A DNA stretch of 64,000 nt from Cellulomonas_A sp047229345 (GTDB lineage: Bacteria; Actinomycetota; Actinomycetes; Actinomycetales; Cellulomonadaceae): the NCBI RefSeq assembly GCF_047229345.1, contig NZ_JBFTER010000013.1, positions 1-64,000 of the forward strand, in the 5' to 3' direction. This document shows positions 25,153 to 32,274 of this stretch, one piece after another. The position numbers and the translations under genes are program-made. Each line of letters begins with the position of its first letter. The stretch's first letter is position 1. The notes below the pieces were generated by a model. The model was not told the origin of the DNA, did no database searches, and saw only the letters and a program-made list of their open reading frames with translations.

Positions 25153-26037
25153 ATGGACCAGCGAGACGAGGTACGCGACTTCCTCGCGTCACGGCGTGCA
25201 CGGCTGAGCCCGGCGGACGTCGGTCTGCCGCTCGGCTCCGGGCGCCGGCGTGTCGCCGGGCTGCGCCGCGACGAGGTCGCGGTCCTGGCCGGGGTGTCCT
25301 CGGAGTACTACGCCCGCCTTGAGCGCGGCAACCTCGCCGGAGTCTCGGACTCGGTCCTGGACGCCCTGGCCGGCGCGCTGCGCCTGGACGAGGCTGAGCA
25401 CCTGCACCTGCGCAACCTGGCCCAGGCCGCGAACCAGCCCGCCCGCCGGCGCCGCTCCCCCGCCAAGGCCACCACGGTGCGGCCCTCGCTGCAGCGGGTC
25501 CTGGACGGGATGGCCACCACCCCGGCGTACGTGCGCGACACCCGCATGGACATGGTCGCCTCCAACGCACTCGCCCGGGAGCTGCACGCCCCGGTCTTCG
25601 AGTTCGCCCGCCTCACCGGCACCGCACCGAACGCGGCGAGGTTCGCGTTCCTGGACCCCGGCGGACGGGCCTTCTACCCCGACTGGGAGCAGGTCACCCG
25701 TGACTGCGTCGCGGCCCTGCACGCCGCGGCCGGCCACAACCCCTACGACAAGCCCCTCGTCGAGCTGATCGGTGAGCTCTCCACCCGCTCGGAGGCGTTC
25801 CGCGTCCTGTGGGGCACCCACGACGTGCGCCTGCACCGCACCGGCGTCAAGCGCCTGCGCCACCCCGACGTCGGGATCCTCACCCTGGACTACGACGTCA
25901 TGGAACTCACCCAGGACCCCGGCCTGGTGTTCATCGCCTACAGCGCCGCCCCCGGCACCCCCGCCGCCGACGCCCTTTCCCTGCTCGCGTCGCTGGCCGC
26001 CACCCGCGGCCAGGCCCTGGTCGACCCTGGCACATGA
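25153..26037 (+). CDS. HTH regulator with MmyB-like ligand-binding domain
   Basis: A 294-residue XRE/MmyB regulator: VRDFLASRRARLSPADVGL, RRRVAGLRRDEVAVLAGVSSEYYARLERGNL at 8-60, and the ligand-binding domain from about 110 (MDMVASNALARELHAPV, ARFAFLDPGGRAFYPDWEQVTRDCVAALHAAAGHNPYDKPL, VKRLRHPDVGILTLDYDVMEL). Divergent from an aldo/keto reductase; its stop overlaps the start of a flavodoxin gene (ATGA). It closely resembles the regulator at 31314, including the promoter box. Confidence 0.9.
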   Translation: MDQRDEVRDFLASRRARLSPADVGLPLGSGRRRVAGLRRDEVAVLAGVSSEYYARLERGNLAGVSDSVLDALAGALRLDEAEHLHLRNLAQAANQPARRRRSPAKATTVRPSLQRVLDGMATTPAYVRDTRMDMVASNALARELHAPVFEFARLTGTAPNAARFAFLDPGGRAFYPDWEQVTRDCVAALHAAAGHNPYDKPLVELIGELSTRSEAFRVLWGTHDVRLHRTGVKRLRHPDVGILTLDYDVMELTQDPGLVFIAYSAAPGTPAADALSLLASLAATRGQALVDPGT

Positions 26038-26708
26038 CCAGCCCGACCATCAGCCGCCGGACGTTCCTGCGCAGCGCCGCCGGCGCGGGTGTGCTCGCGC
26101 TGGCCGGCTGCACCACCGAGGACACCGGCCCCCTCGCTACCCCACGCCAGGAGTCCTCCACTGTGCCCACCTCGCCGCCGGTCACGACGTCGATGCTGCT
26201 CGTGTACTTCTCCCGCCCCGGGGAGAACTACTGGTACGGCGACCGCCGCGACCTCGAGATCGGCAACACCGAGGTTCTGGCCACGATGATCACCGACCGC
26301 ATCGACTGCGACACCTACCGCATCGAGGCCGCCGACCCCTACCCCGACGACTACGAGGAGACCGTGGCGCGCAACGTCCGCGAGCAGGACCAGGACGCCC
26401 GCCCCGCCATCGCCAGCCCGCTGCCCGACCTCACCGCCTACGACACGGTGATCCTGGCCAGCCCCATCTGGAACGTCCGCCCCCCGATGATCATGTCCAC
26501 GTTCGTGGAGTCCGCGCCCCTGGGCACCCGGCGCCTGCTGCCCGTCACCACCCACGCCATGAGCGGCCTGGGTCGCGCCGTCGAGGTCTACACCGACCTC
26601 GCGCCCGACGCCGTGATCGGCGACGGGCTCGCCGTGCGCGGCGAAGAGGTCGCCGAGGCCGGCCCCGACCTCGACCAGTGGCTACGGGAGGTCGCCCTCA
26701 CAGGCTGA
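26034..26708 (+). CDS. Exported flavodoxin-like protein (Tat lipoprotein signal)
   Basis: A 224-residue protein with a twin-arginine signal (ISRRTFLRSAAGAGVLALAGC), where the Cys at about 23 also ends a lipobox, so a Tat-exported lipoprotein is likely. The mature part is a flavodoxin fold: MLLVYFSRPGENYWYGDRR as the FMN phosphate loop, DTVILASPIWNVRPPMIMSTFVE, and LLPVTTHAMSGLGRAVEVY. It is co-transcribed with the MmyB regulator (4-base overlap) and may act with the divergent AKR in redox chemistry at the cell surface. Confidence 0.83.
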   Translation: MTSPTISRRTFLRSAAGAGVLALAGCTTEDTGPLATPRQESSTVPTSPPVTTSMLLVYFSRPGENYWYGDRRDLEIGNTEVLATMITDRIDCDTYRIEAADPYPDDYEETVARNVREQDQDARPAIASPLPDLTAYDTVILASPIWNVRPPMIMSTFVESAPLGTRRLLPVTTHAMSGLGRAVEVYTDLAPDAVIGDGLAVRGEEVAEAGPDLDQWLREVALTG

Positions 26709-26794
26709 CGTACCCAGCTCTCCACCGCCCGCTCACGGCACGGAGCGGTCACGTGAGCCGGTCAGGCACGACAACTTTGGCCGGATCCAAGTCG

Positions 26795-26841
26795 GGTCGG
26801 ACACCTGGCGGCGTCCGGTATTCGTCACCGTCAGTATTCGC
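26795..26841 (+). repeat. Structured 47-bp repeat, copy 3
   Basis: Stem GGACACC-TGGC-GGCGTCC (one mismatch), second stem CGGT-ATTCGTC-ACCG, end TATTCGC. It is followed by CGGATCGGACGGGCGGCTAC and, 27 bp later, the start of the interrupted small gene. The same downstream segment follows copy 4. Confidence 0.85.
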
Positions 26842-26926
26842 GGATCGGACGGGCGGCTACGTCTCCGCATGAGCGACGACGAAGGCGTGCTGAGCGTCGA
26901 GCAGGCCTACGAGGCGGCCTACCGCT

Positions 26927-26933
26927 ACCTGAT
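26927..26933. repeat. Target-site duplication, left copy (ACCTGAT)
   Basis: ACCTGAT occurs here at the break in the small gene and again at 28158-28164 where the gene resumes. Confidence 0.7.
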
Positions 26934-27328
26934 TGGTTGAGGCGGCGTGAGCTGGCTCCAGGATGACGGCCATAGGTGGCGCCACCGTGGGTTATCGCGA
27001 GGGGGCTGTGACGGCCATAGGTGGCCACCGTGGGCGTCTGAAGGCGCCCTCGAGGCGGTGCTAGCGGACCTGCTGCGAAGCGACGGTGCTCGAACGGCCG
27101 ACCGGCCTCGGGCGGTCGGCGCCGCCTGTGTCAGCGGGTGCGGGAGAAGACCGCGAGCGAGTTTCTCGGAGTTCCCGGCGATGTAGGCGTCCTTGCCGTC
27201 GGGGCTGACCGCGATGCGGACCGCCCCGCCGAGGCGGTGCGTCAAGCGGGCCTGCGGCTGAGCGCCTCGCCGGAGCGGTGCGCCCGGCACGTCGGCGCGG
27301 CGCTCCGGCGGGTCGGCACCCGCCGCGC

Positions 27329-27781
27329 TCAGGGCCTGCCGGCCTCGTCCGTGACGGAGACCGGCCCGCGCAGGGCCCCGCGCACGGCGGGCTCGGACCA
27401 CTGGGGGAACCACGAGAACAGCACCAGCCCGCCGCCGGTCCGACGCATGACCACGCGGTCGTTCTCGAACGTCAGGCACGCCTCGGCGTCGAGCCGGACG
27501 GCCAGCTCGGCGGCGACGGTCGCGAGCCGGAGCTCGGCCTCGCGCCACGCGTCGTCGCCCGTCTTGTTCTCGACGTAGAACTCGACCGACATGTCGGCCG
27601 GTCGACCGAGAATCTCGCTGTACACCTCGAAGGTGATCGGGTGGTCGAGCGTGCGCACCCGGGCCTCGAGCGCGCCCACCACGAGCACGCCGCCGCGCGG
27701 CACCCCCAGGACGTCGGCGAGGACGTCCGCGACGACCTCGACGGGTTCGTCGGTCGCCAGCGCCATCGGGTAGTTGAACAT
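27329..27781 (-). CDS. Putative immunity protein to the adjacent CdiA-type toxin
   Basis: A 150-residue cytosolic protein starting MFNYPMALATDEPVEVVADVLADVLGVPRGG, with an acidic surface (VGALEARVRTLDHPITFEVYSEIL, MSVEFYVENKTGDDAWREAELRLATVAAELAVRLDAEACLTFEND). It begins 12 bases after the toxin-fragment stop, with AGGACGGAG before the ATG, the normal position of an immunity gene. I do not recognise the family from sequence alone; the assignment rests on position and size. Confidence 0.55.
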   Translation of the reverse strand: MFNYPMALATDEPVEVVADVLADVLGVPRGGVLVVGALEARVRTLDHPITFEVYSEILGRPADMSVEFYVENKTGDDAWREAELRLATVAAELAVRLDAEACLTFENDRVVMRRTGGGLVLFSWFPQWSEPAVRGALRGPVSVTDEAGRP

Positions 27782-27793
27782 CGGGACTCCGTC

Positions 27794-28044
27794 CTAGGGG
27801 AAGATCCGGACGACCTCACCGCCGCGCACGGCGAGGACCTCCTGGAGACCGGGGATCCCCCAGCTGGCGAACTGCGTGCGCAGCGCGTCGATCGAGACCG
27901 GGTTGTCATCGAGGTTGTACACGACCCGGTTCGCCTGCTCCACCTCGATTTTCTCCGCGCCCGGTCCCAGATGTTGCGAACGTTGGACGTGGCGGGCGCG
28001 ACGCTGTCGAAGATCTCGCCCTCGATCCGGTAGTCCGGGTGCAT
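27794..28044 (-). pseudogene. CdiA-type C-terminal toxin domain, truncated and frameshifted
   Basis: From the ATG at 28044 the frame reads MHPDYRIEGEIFDSVAPATSNVRNIWD; one base is missing near 27960 and the next frame continues GAEKIEVEQANRVVYNLDDNPVSIDALRTQF, ASWGIPGLQEVLAVRGGEVVRIFP, stop at 27794. The combined sequence looks like the C-terminal nuclease tip of CdiA-like contact-dependent inhibition toxins (CdiA_C). No delivery domain remains upstream, where sequence becomes the element end. Family recognition is from memory of the motif pattern (FD.YAP.T.NVRNIW, V.NLDD, GL.EV). Confidence 0.6.
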
Positions 28045-28157
28045 CCCACAGCACCACTCAGGTGGGGCCAAACACGACCGTCACAGCTCGCGTACGCTGA
28101 CCTCCCGTGGGGCCAGGCAAGGCCGTCCAACCGGGGCCGAGTACGACCGTCATAACC

Positions 28158-28164
28158 ACCTGAT
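28158..28164. repeat. Target-site duplication, right copy (ACCTGAT)
   Basis: Matches 26927-26933; the split gene resumes in frame here. Confidence 0.7.
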
Positions 28165-28391
28165 GCAGTACCGGGCCCGCGAGCTGCAGTCGGACTCGCT
28201 GACCTTCATGGCGATCGCCATGCAGCCCGAGCCCCACCCGCACACGAGCCACGACCCTGCCTCGTGGGAGGACTTCCTCGACTGCGAGCGCGACACCCGA
28301 GAGGGCCGTCCCCTGCCCTCTCCGTTCCTCGACCACGACGGCGGCTCAGGTCAGCCGCACGGGTAGCTCGACCTCGCCGGGGTCGAGGTCC

Positions 28392-28438
28392 GGCCGGACT
28401 CCTGGCGGAGTCCGGTATTCGTCACCGTCAGTATTCGC
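28392..28438 (+). repeat. Structured 47-bp repeat, copy 4 (compensatory stem change)
   Basis: The stem is GGACTCC-TGGC-GGAGTCC: the A-T pair of the other copies is changed on both sides so pairing is kept. Second stem CGGT-ATTCGTC-ACCG and TATTCGC follow. A further stem upstream (CTCGACC / GGTCGAG, 28368-28388) is perfect here and has one mismatch in copies 2 and 5. It lies between the split gene and its paralog. Confidence 0.88.
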
Positions 28439-28466
28439 GGATTGGACGGGCGGCTACCGTCCTCGC

Positions 28467-28730
28467 ATGAGTGACGACGACGGCGTGCTCAGCGTCGAGC
28501 AGGCCTACGAGGCCGCCTACCGCTACCTCATGCAGTACCTGGCGCGCGAGCCCGAGTCAGAGTCGCTGCAGCTCATGGCGATCGCGATGCAACCGACTCC
28601 CCCGTACCGGAGCAACGACCCGGCCTCGTGGGACGACTTCCTCGACTGCGTGCACCAGACCCGTGCACGAGAACCGCTGCCGTCGCCGTTCCTCGAGGAC
28701 AACGGCACGTCAGGTCAGCCGCCCGGGTAA
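28467..28730 (+). CDS. Small acidic protein, possible orphan immunity protein
   Basis: An 87-residue protein: SDDDGVLSVEQAYEAAYRYLMQYL, LQLMAIAMQPTPPYRSNDPASWDDFLDC, PLPSPFLEDNGTSGQPPG. The layout (V/L-E-Q-A-Y-x-A-x-Y-x-F/Y-L near the start, then DPASWxDFLDC) resembles the small acidic proteins often found beside polymorphic toxins, so an immunity role is possible but unproven. TACCGT lies 6 bases before the ATG (leaderless). A second copy is disrupted upstream. Repeat copies 4 and 5 flank it. Confidence 0.65.
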   Translation: MSDDDGVLSVEQAYEAAYRYLMQYLAREPESESLQLMAIAMQPTPPYRSNDPASWDDFLDCVHQTRAREPLPSPFLEDNGTSGQPPG

Positions 28731-28755
28731 CTGCACCTCACCAGGGTCCAGGTCC

Positions 28756-28802
28756 GGTCGGACACCTGGCGGTGTCCGGTATTCGTCACCGCTTGTATTC
28801 GG
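28756..28802 (+). repeat. Structured 47-bp repeat, copy 5
   Basis: Stem GGACACC-TGGC-GGTGTCC, second stem CGGT-ATTCGTC-ACCG, end TATTCGG. It starts 26 bp after the stop of the small gene and lies 54 bp before the stop of the convergent YdcF-like gene. Confidence 0.85.
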
Positions 28803-28855
28803 ACCTTGTCCGCTAGAGGACCGAAGGATTCTGGTCGTCGCGTCCGAGGCCGACG

Positions 28856-29644
28856 TCACGGCTGGGGGGTGTCGCGCAAGGTGGCCCACTCGGGTCGCGC
28901 CCTTCTGATGCGTTCATGCGCCGATACGACCTCGCTGGGGAGGTCCACGTGGTCGATGAAGCCGGCGCCGCGTGGGCCATAGCCGTCCTCGTCGTCTTGT
29001 AGTCGGCGGATCTCGCCGAGGAGGAGAGCAGCGAAGCGACTCAAGGACCAGGTGGGGCATCCTTGTCCGTCCGTTACTTCTCGAGCGAGTTCAGGGTCGA
29101 CCGCGGGGATGAAGGGCGCATAGCTGTGGATCTGCGCTTCGGGGATGTCGCGCGTCGAGCGGCGGAAGCACTCGTGTGTACGTCGTTGCATGGTCGGGTC
29201 TTGGACCAGGGTCAGGGATCTCCACGGTCCGGGCGTTCGGCGTAGCAGATCGACGCTGTAGTCGGCGTTCTCACCGCAGTTGGTGGAGCCGTCCTCAAGC
29301 AGGAGATTGGACTCGGGCACGCGGTGATGTTTGGTGAGGATGTCGGTGAGGACGCCGGCCTCGGATCGCCCTTGAGTAGGGATGTCGCGGTAGACGGGGT
29401 GGTTGCGCACGGCCTCAGCCAGGTGCTCTGTGGAGTGTCCGACGCCGCCCGACACCAGGATGCGAGGGGCTAGGCCGGCGTGGAAGGTGGAGGCGACAAC
29501 GTCAACCGCCGGGAGCACCGCGCTGCCGCACAGGATGAGCACGTCGAACGGCGACACGTGCGCGGGGGACAAGGACGGGCTGTCTCGTCGAGCCAGGTAC
29601 GCGGCGATCAGGTTCAGATCGCGGCCGAGCGGAGGACCGGTCAT
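28856..29644 (-). CDS. YdcF/DUF218-family protein
   Basis: A 262-residue cytosolic DUF218 protein: LNLIAAYLARRD, FDVLILCGSAVLPAVDVVASTFHAGLAPRILVSGGVGHSTEHLAEAV, the SNLLLEDGSTNCGENADYSVDLL block (the conserved E...T..NA site) and VQDPTMQRRTHECFRRS. YdcF binds SAM in E. coli; others act in envelope polysaccharide processing. No TM helix is seen, unlike SanA-type members. Codon use is somewhat less GC-biased than neighbours, in line with acquisition. Confidence 0.82.
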   Translation of the reverse strand: MTGPPLGRDLNLIAAYLARRDSPSLSPAHVSPFDVLILCGSAVLPAVDVVASTFHAGLAPRILVSGGVGHSTEHLAEAVRNHPVYRDIPTQGRSEAGVLTDILTKHHRVPESNLLLEDGSTNCGENADYSVDLLRRTPGPWRSLTLVQDPTMQRRTHECFRRSTRDIPEAQIHSYAPFIPAVDPELAREVTDGQGCPTWSLSRFAALLLGEIRRLQDDEDGYGPRGAGFIDHVDLPSEVVSAHERIRRARPEWATLRDTPQP

Positions 29645-29786
29645 GGCCGCCCTGCTTGCACGGCCCCGGCACCCGAGTCCCCGTTCCCGCACCAGCGGGT
29701 GGCGATATTCGCGCTCAGGGTCCTGGCCGCAAGGTTCCCGCGGCCGGGCCGCACCAGGGGTCGCTGCGACACCGGTGGGGCCCTGT

Positions 29787-30302
29787 TCAGCCGAGCTCGA
29801 CGAGCATGTCGACTTCGTCGGGCAGGTCGTCGAACACGCTCAGGTCGGAGGTGATCTCGCCCATCTCCGTCAGGGTGGGAACCGACACCGTCTCCTCGTA
29901 GATGATCGTGATGCTGTCGAGCGGGTTGTAGTAGACGATGTCGCCGGGCTGGACGTCGGTGTAGAACGGCCCGGTCTCCGTCAGGGGCGCAGGCAGCTCG
30001 GTGATGTACTCGATGCCGGAGTTGCGGAACCAGGGCAGCGTGACCGGGAGCATCGCGGCGAAGTCCTGGGCGACCTGGGTGTCGTTGAGGGTCCCGGTCA
30101 TGACCACCTCACCGGCGGTGAGGGTGATCGCGGTCCCCTCCGTCGACGCGGCAGCCGGCGTCGACGGCTCGGCGGTGGCGGACGGGCTGGTCGTCGTGGA
30201 CGTGGTCTCTGGGGTGGTGGTCTGGTCGGCCGCCGGCGAGCACGCCGCGAGGGTGATCGTGCTCATCAGGGCGATGGCGAGGGCGGTCGGTACCTTTCGC
30301 AT
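29787..30302 (-). CDS. Lipoprotein with cyclophilin-like domain
   Basis: A 171-residue lipoprotein: signal VPTALAIALMSTITLAAC with lipobox Cys21, a Thr/Ser/Pro spacer to about residue 55, then a cyclophilin-like fold domain (GTAITLTAGEVVMTGTLNDTQVAQDFAAMLPVTLPW, the PLTETGPFYTDVQPGDIVYYNPLDSITIIYE core, and MGEITSDLSVFDDLPDEVDM). Such domains (Cyclophil_like) often occur beside reductases and flavodoxins. It lies 9 bp downstream of an SDR gene, in the same operon. Confidence 0.82.
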   Translation of the reverse strand: MRKVPTALAIALMSTITLAACSPAADQTTTPETTSTTTSPSATAEPSTPAAASTEGTAITLTAGEVVMTGTLNDTQVAQDFAAMLPVTLPWFRNSGIEYITELPAPLTETGPFYTDVQPGDIVYYNPLDSITIIYEETVSVPTLTEMGEITSDLSVFDDLPDEVDMLVELG

Positions 30303-30311
30303 GGAGGCTCG

Positions 30312-31169
30312 TCAGCTCTCGTCGATCGCCATGGCGGAGGACAGCTCACGGTGGGCGTCGACCTGCTCGAGGAGCAGTCGGGCCTTGTCCTCGACGCCCG
30401 CGACGACGTCCGCGCCGGCGACGAAGCGCAGCGGGGGCGCCTCGAGCGCGGTGAGGGTGACCAGGGCCGCGCCGAGCTTGGCGGGGTCCCCGCCCTGCTG
30501 GCCGTTCATGCTCTTCCACGCCGCGATGGTCGCGGTCGTCCGCTCGGCGTAGTCCTCGATCGACAGCTCGGGCCAGATCGAGGAGGCGCCCTCGACGAGG
30601 AGCTCGGTGCGGAAGAACCCGGGCTCGACGATCGTGGTGTGGATCCCGAAGGGCGCGAGGTCGTACCGCAGGGACTCCATCCACCCCTCCAAGGCGAACT
30701 TGGAGGCGGCGTACGCGGCGCAGAACTCCTGGCCGATGATCCCCGCGGCCGACGTGATCGTCAGGACGTGGCCGCTGCGCTGGGCGCGCATGACAGGCAG
30801 GACCGCGCGGGTCACGTTCAGCGGACCGAAGAAGTTGGTCTCCATCTGCGCGCGGAACTGCGCGGGGCTGATCTCCTCGAAGAACCCGGCGTAGAAGTTG
30901 CCGGCGTTGTTCACCAGCACGTCGATCCGCCCGAACCGGTCGACCGCCGCACCGGCGGCGGCCTCGGCTGCGGCCGGGTCGGTGACGTCGAGTGCGACGG
31001 CGAGCAGGTTCTCGTGCGCGCCGATCGCGTCCTGCACGCGCTGGGGGTCGCGGCCGGTCGCCACGACCGCGTGCCCGGCGGCCAGGGCTGCCTGGGCGAT
31101 GTGCACGCCCATCCCGCGGCCGGCTCCGGTGACCATCCAGACCTGCTGGGCGGACGTCTGCTCGCTCAT
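30312..31169 (-). CDS. SDR-family oxidoreductase
   Basis: A 285-residue classical SDR: VWMVTGAGRGMGVHIAQAAL (NADP motif), LVNNAGNFYAGFFEEIS, LTITSAAGIIGQEFCAAYAASKFALEGWMESLRYDLAPFGI (Ser, Tyr-x3-Lys) and TTIVEPGFFRTELL. Followed by the cyclophilin-like lipoprotein and divergent from an MmyB regulator 144 bp away, which is the likely controller. Confidence 0.92.
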   Translation of the reverse strand: MSEQTSAQQVWMVTGAGRGMGVHIAQAALAAGHAVVATGRDPQRVQDAIGAHENLLAVALDVTDPAAAEAAAGAAVDRFGRIDVLVNNAGNFYAGFFEEISPAQFRAQMETNFFGPLNVTRAVLPVMRAQRSGHVLTITSAAGIIGQEFCAAYAASKFALEGWMESLRYDLAPFGIHTTIVEPGFFRTELLVEGASSIWPELSIEDYAERTTATIAAWKSMNGQQGGDPAKLGAALVTLTALEAPPLRFVAGADVVAGVEDKARLLLEQVDAHRELSSAMAIDES

Positions 31170-31260
31170 GCTCGTGCCTCTCCATCGCTTCGGGTGCGCC
31201 GCGTGGTGCGGCATGACCCATGCAACGGGAGGCCACCAGGCCGGAGAAGTTACCGGTGGA

Positions 31261-31307
31261 AGGTGTACCGGCAGCCCACCCCGCCCGCAGCGGACCGGTC
31301 CTACCGT
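31261..31307 (+). promoter_or_regulatory. Conserved box plus -10 of an MmyB regulator gene
   Basis: AGGTGTACCGGCAG (31261-31274) and TACCGT (31302-31307) with 27 bases between, the same layout as at 25099-25145. The -10 lies 6 bases before the GTG start. Confidence 0.5.
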
Positions 31308-31313
31308 GGCCTG

Positions 31314-32207
31314 GTGGACAACCGTGACGAGGTCAAGGACTTCCTGCGCACGCGCCGGGCCCGGCTCACCCCCGAACAGGCGGGGCTGAGCGCGTTCGCC
31401 CCCAACCGGCGCGTACCGGGCCTCAAGCGCGGCGAGGTCGCCGACCTGGCCGGGGTCAGCGTCGAGTACTACGCCCAGCTCGAACGCGGCAATCTCGCCG
31501 GGGTCTCCGACAGCGTCCTGGACGCCCTCGCCCGGGCGCTGCAGCTCGACGAGGCCGAACGCACTCACCTGGCCGACCTCGCCCGCGCCGCCGCACCGGG
31601 CACCCGCCCGCGTCGCAAGCCGACCCCTGCGCAGGTGCGCCCAGGCGTGCAGCGGCTGCTCGACCTCATGGGCGACTCGGTGCCCGCGATCGTCAACAAC
31701 GGCCGCCTCGACCTGCTCACCGCCAACCCGCTCGGACGTGCGCTCTTCGCCCCGGTCGACGCCACACCGCACCCGCCCGGCACCCCGCCGAACCACGCTC
31801 GGTTCACCTTCCTGGACGACCGGGCCCGCGACTTCTGGATCGACTGGGACCGCGCCGCCGACGACTCCGTCTCCCAGCTGCGCACCGAGGCCGGCCGCGA
31901 CCCCTACGACCGCGCCCTGACCGACCTCGTCGGGGAGCTCAGCACCCGCAGCCCCGAGTTCCGCACCCGCTGGGCCGCGCACGACGTCCGCCTGCACCGC
32001 ACCGGCCGCAAGCACCTGCGCCACCCCGTCGTCGGTGAACTTCACCTCGACTTCGAGGTCCTGGACCTCCCCGCCGACCCCGGCCTCACCGTCATCACCT
32101 TCACTACCCCCACCGGATCACCCGGCGAGGACGCCCTACGCGTGCTCGCGAGCTGGGCCGCGACCCACGCAACCGACGGCATCTCGCGGACGACCCGGCG
32201 ACCGTAG
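31314..32207 (+). CDS. HTH regulator with MmyB-like ligand-binding domain
   Basis: A 297-residue XRE/MmyB regulator, paralogous to the one at 25153: VKDFLRTRRARLTPEQAGL, RRVPGLKRGEVADLAGVSVEYYAQLERGNLAGVSDSVLDALARAL, then the ligand domain (LDLLTANPLGRALFAPV, ARFTFLDDRARDFWIDWDRAADDSVSQLRTEAGRDPYDRAL, RKHLRHPVVGELHLDFEVLDL). GTG at 31314 matches the paralog N-terminus. Divergent from the SDR/lipoprotein operon. Confidence 0.9.
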   Translation: MDNRDEVKDFLRTRRARLTPEQAGLSAFAPNRRVPGLKRGEVADLAGVSVEYYAQLERGNLAGVSDSVLDALARALQLDEAERTHLADLARAAAPGTRPRRKPTPAQVRPGVQRLLDLMGDSVPAIVNNGRLDLLTANPLGRALFAPVDATPHPPGTPPNHARFTFLDDRARDFWIDWDRAADDSVSQLRTEAGRDPYDRALTDLVGELSTRSPEFRTRWAAHDVRLHRTGRKHLRHPVVGELHLDFEVLDLPADPGLTVITFTTPTGSPGEDALRVLASWAATHATDGISRTTRRP

Positions 32208-32274
32208 CCCCCCGGCCGGTCCGGCGTGGCTGCGCATCCCGTCCGACAGAGAAAGCGTCTGAACCGCTCGACGG

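Larger units (their letters stand above)
26934..28157. mobile_element. 1.22-kb transposase-less insertion carrying an orphan toxin-tip/immunity pair
   Basis: It is bounded by 7-bp direct repeats (ACCTGAT). Both ends hold related subterminal motifs in opposite orientation: TGACGGCCATAGGTGGC at 26964-26980 and 27009-27025 on the left, and on the minus strand GACGGTCGT-type motifs at 28157-28133 and 28086-28065 on the right. No transposase frame is present. Inside are an immunity-like gene, a frameshifted toxin domain, and a scrap resembling a beta-propeller strand (VRIAVSPDGKDAYIAGN, minus strand near 27165-27222). It may be a non-autonomous element or the scar of stacked insertions. Confidence 0.6.
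26869..28366 (+). pseudogene. Small acidic protein gene split by an insertion
   Basis: The first 65 bases (26869-26933, encoding MSDDEGVLSVEQAYEAAYRYL) and the last 202 (28165-28366, encoding QYRARELQSDSLTFMAIAMQ ... DPASWEDFLDC ... PLPSPFLDHDGGSGQPHG) are the two halves of one gene. Removing 26934-28164, i.e. the insert and one copy of the 7-bp duplication, restores an 88-residue frame that aligns along its whole length with the intact paralog at 28467-28730. The gene is flanked by repeat copies 3 and 4. Confidence 0.85.

Noticed and set aside
20035..28802. Classic integron attC sites
   Set aside because: No GTTRRRY/RYYYAAC simple sites, and the recombinase lacks any integron-integrase insertion I can recognise. 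Cassette-like behaviour is kept only as a hypothesis.
20035..28802. CRISPR array
   Set aside because: Repeats are kilobases apart and interrupted by genes; no cas genes.
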